From Bugula neritina (Eukaryota > Bryozoa > Gymnolaemata > Cheilostomatida > Bugulidae), in contig OZ037767.1 of assembly GCA_964035545.1 (NCBI GenBank), positions 5,852,207-5,916,206 on the forward strand: a stretch of 64,000 nucleotides of DNA, read 5' to 3'. Below, piece after piece: positions 61,701-64,000 of this stretch; position 1 is the stretch's first letter; every line of letters starts with the position of its first letter. Both the position numbers and the translations under genes were made by a program. The notes under the pieces were generated by a model. That model saw only the letters and a list, made by a program, of their open reading frames with translations, had not been told where the DNA came from and searched no databases.

Positions 61701-63729
61701 ATTTGTAAAACCACTTGTATAAATTTCTCCAATACTTTATATTACCACATATCATTTAATTCCTTCCTTTTAATAAATTCTATAGATCTTGGGGAATGAG
61801 AAATTTAGGGAAAAAATCAGAGTAGATCATGCAAAGATTGGTTAAACGGTACAGAACAAAGATTACATAAAACTTTTACCATAAACTACATAATAATATG
61901 CTAAAACTGTTCTACAGTTTTTATGTAAATTTTTACTTTGGGACTAAATTAAATATTGCAAATCCGTAATAGCAACAAGAAATATATACGGAGGTTTTTT
62001 ACCAAAACCTCTACAATAAATTACAAAGAAACTTGCCTTATACTTGTAGAGCTCAGTGCAGATAATAGTGGTGCAGACAACCCTGTGGGAGAGCTCATGT
62101 AGGTGCGCGCGGTAGAGGCGGGGGAGACAACTCTACCAACACTATTACTAGCGCTGATAGTATAAGTGAACTCTGTATTGGGAGAGAGGAGTGTGTCAGT
62201 GTAGACAAATCCAATGCCTAAAAACATATAATCAACGATATTCATCATGATAGTGCTCCCTCCATATCTCGCGGATCCATTTTTCACGAAATTTCATTAA
62301 TCACAAGAAGGGCTAGAACCTCTGTTTTGTGGTTTATGTGTGTGTTTAGGGCCAAAATGACCAAATTTAACAGATGTGTGAGTTAGATTCCGTATTCTTC
62401 TATGTAACATTTGAGGTTTCGGAACTTGCAGCTTAGTGAGATTTAGAGGGAGAGCTGTATTTTAACCAAAATAAATTTCTACCATAAAAACAAGTCAGGC
62501 GTCATTCCAAGTGAAAATTCCATATGCTTTAGGATGTACACAGGTAAAACCAAATTTTAAAATTATAACAAAATTATTAGTGAAAATTGGTGTCACAATT
62601 AACATAAAGCTCTTTAAATGAGCAGAACTTAATAAAGAGAAAGCAATCTACAACTCTAATAGAAAATACTCTAATAGAATGATTTATAACAAAGCAAATA
62701 AACTCAGCAACCAATGATGTTGTGACAACAAAAGAGAAGCAATTGGCACAAATTAGCAAATATAAATATTTCAAACTGCAATTTAATTTCGTTCATTCAA
62801 CTGCAAAAACAAAACTAACTATTCTCAACAATCATCCATTGAAATATTTTTAAAGAAAACTAAAATTAAGCTAACCCAGCAGGGCTAATGAAACCGAGGC
62901 AAAGAATTTTTTTAAAAATAACTTGTTAGATGCGTAGAAAAAATCAGTGGAGTGCAAAATATGAATTACTGTTATGAAAATTCTTTAGGTGTGAATGTGT
63001 GGGTAAAACTTTTAAGAGTGTTTATAAACCAGGTTAAGAAGTTCTTTAATTTGATGAGGCGAATAACGATAATTGCTTGAAAATGCAAATTGTAAACATT
63101 TATTCCAAATGACGAGATGTTATGACAAAATATATGCCGATGATGACTAGCAGGATTCAAAGACCTCCCGTGTCAGTTCTCAAAACAAACAGGAAATCGG
63201 CTCTTGATAGAATTGTAAACCGATGACGAAGCAGGTTTCCTTGTTGTGTACGAAAATAGCAATTACAATGTATAGCTCAATCTTAGCGAATAATGCAATA
63301 GTATAAATATGGGTATTAATGCCTAAACATATATATGTATATATGTATATATGTATATATGTATATATGTATATATGTATATATGTATATATGTATATAT
63401 GTATATATGTATATATGTATGTATGTATATATGTATATATGTATATATGTATATATGTATATGTGTATATATGTATATATGTATATGTAAGCAGTAAATA
63501 AAATATAACTCGCAGTTATTACACAACTAGGCACCAATACCTTCATATATCAGCTCATTATTCCTGTACACTTTGTAAGAGTTAATCAAACCATTAGGTT
63601 TAGATGGTTGAGTCCAGGTAACTTCAATAGCGGTAGCAGACACCACCCGTAATATAGGAGCGCTTAAGTCTTGAGGAACAGAAGGTTTAGTTCTACCAAG
63701 GACAGGTGCACTGGCTGTGCAGCCTCCAG
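53696..63729 (-). CDS. USH2A: Usherin-like FN3 transmembrane protein, 3' end (13 exons, partial)
   Basis: The gene runs off the window at its 5' side. Exons in transcript order: 63541-63729, 62037-62217, 61354-61469, 60362-60607, 59683-59870, 59377-59475, 58127-58362, 57273-57505, 56589-56792, 55931-56011, 54870-55000, 54146-54445, 53696-54055; 853 residues. Six consecutive fibronectin type III domains show the W-x-P-P-x-x-x-N-G-x-I-x-x-Y pattern, as in [14 protein letters not shown] and [14 protein letters not shown]. The membrane-proximal one is degenerate. One helix ([18 protein letters not shown]) is followed by [13 protein letters not shown], which recalls the juxtamembrane KxPYxRERPPL of vertebrate usherin. 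The tail has an Ala/Thr-rich run and an acidic DEDPWDSAL segment. Usherin is a long extracellular-matrix receptor of sensory and epithelial cells. Exon 62037-62217 uses a GC donor. The tail ends in INLIK with no PDZ-binding motif. Confidence 0.8.
55741..55845. repeat. (GA)n and G-rich tract
   Basis: AGAGAG run to about 55786, then alternating GGGG and GAGA blocks, in the intron before the usherin transmembrane exon. Confidence 0.9.
57528..57640. repeat. (ACAT)n tetranucleotide repeat
   Basis: ACATAC/CACATACG units directly upstream (on the transcript) of usherin exon 57273-57505, ending about 20 bp before its acceptor. Confidence 0.9.
60612..61120. repeat. 21-bp minisatellite, about 500 bp
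   Basis: The unit ACAGTATATACAGCATACAA plus one base is repeated more than 20 times with variants, in an usherin intron. It abuts the acceptor of exon 60362-60607. The long open frames here are repeat artefacts. Confidence 0.9.
63330..63488. repeat. (ATATATGT)n 8-bp repeat
   Basis: About 20 copies of an 8-bp unit with a few variants (GTATGTAT, ATGTGTAT), in an usherin intron about 50 bp from exon 63541-63729. Confidence 0.9.
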
Positions 63730-64000
63730 CTGGATAAAGAAATGTATCCAAGTAAATTCTTGGATTCTTAACCACAGAGATACATTTAAAACTTACATCA
63801 TATACATAAGTAGATAAATTGACCTTTGAAATATATCCACAAAGCCAGTAAGAAACAAGAAATATATTATTATAACAATACACAATTAATCAATTCCACC
63901 GTTGAAAAATCATATATGTCAATTTAAAGGACTCTGGATTTCAGCTAACAATGCACCCAACGACCTTGAAATGTAATGAGTGCAGCCATGAAGGGGGAAT
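63730..64000. other. Usherin intron to the window end
   Basis: Intronic sequence upstream of the first usherin exon in the window. The preceding exon is not inside the window. No repeat recognised. Confidence 0.6.

Overview
This is an AT-rich, intron-rich eukaryotic window. It has short exons with GT-AG introns, tRNA-derived SINE copies, long microsatellites, and metazoan gene families (SLC22 transporters, an ankyrin protein, a cystine-knot growth factor precursor and an usherin-type FN3 receptor). It reads as an invertebrate animal, perhaps a lophotrochozoan, but the sequence alone does not fix the phylum. All gene models were spliced by hand from the sequence; in every model the exon phases join and the total coding length is a multiple of three.

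Region 1 (1-31.2 kb) is a cluster of four complete SLC22-type (organic ion) transporter genes. Two lie on the + strand (227-6805 and 8371-14337) and two on the - strand (15539-22080 and 23367-31136), so the inner pair converges tail to tail. All four have ten coding exons with the same intron phases and almost the same exon lengths (544, 544, 544 and 555 aa). The extracellular-loop exon (exon 2) and a patch of exon 4 are nearly identical at nucleotide level in all four, although the neighbouring exons have diverged strongly. This points to gene conversion or an unusual constraint. SINE copies, a 345-bp MITE with long inverted repeats, an intronic foldback and several microsatellites sit in the introns.

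Region 2 (32.3-40.9 kb, - strand) holds a nine-exon gene for a 509-aa protein. It has four ankyrin repeats at the N-terminus and a basic tail I do not recognise.

Region 3 (43.2-49.2 kb, - strand) holds the 3' part of a gene for a secreted cystine-knot precursor. An RQRR furin-type site is followed by a 131-residue C-terminal domain with a CxGxC motif and a terminal CxC, as in the TGF-beta superfamily. It appears to have only six cysteines. Its signal-peptide exon was not found.

Region 4 (53.7 kb to the window end, - strand) is the 3' end of an usherin (USH2A)-like gene: six FN3 domains, one transmembrane helix and a cytoplasmic tail over 13 exons. It continues beyond 64,000. One of its introns uses a GC-AG splice pair.

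The remaining intergenic stretches hold simple repeats, a 30-bp periodic array of inverted CCAAT boxes near 52.6 kb, and one LTR-like block near 42.4 kb. No gene was found in them.
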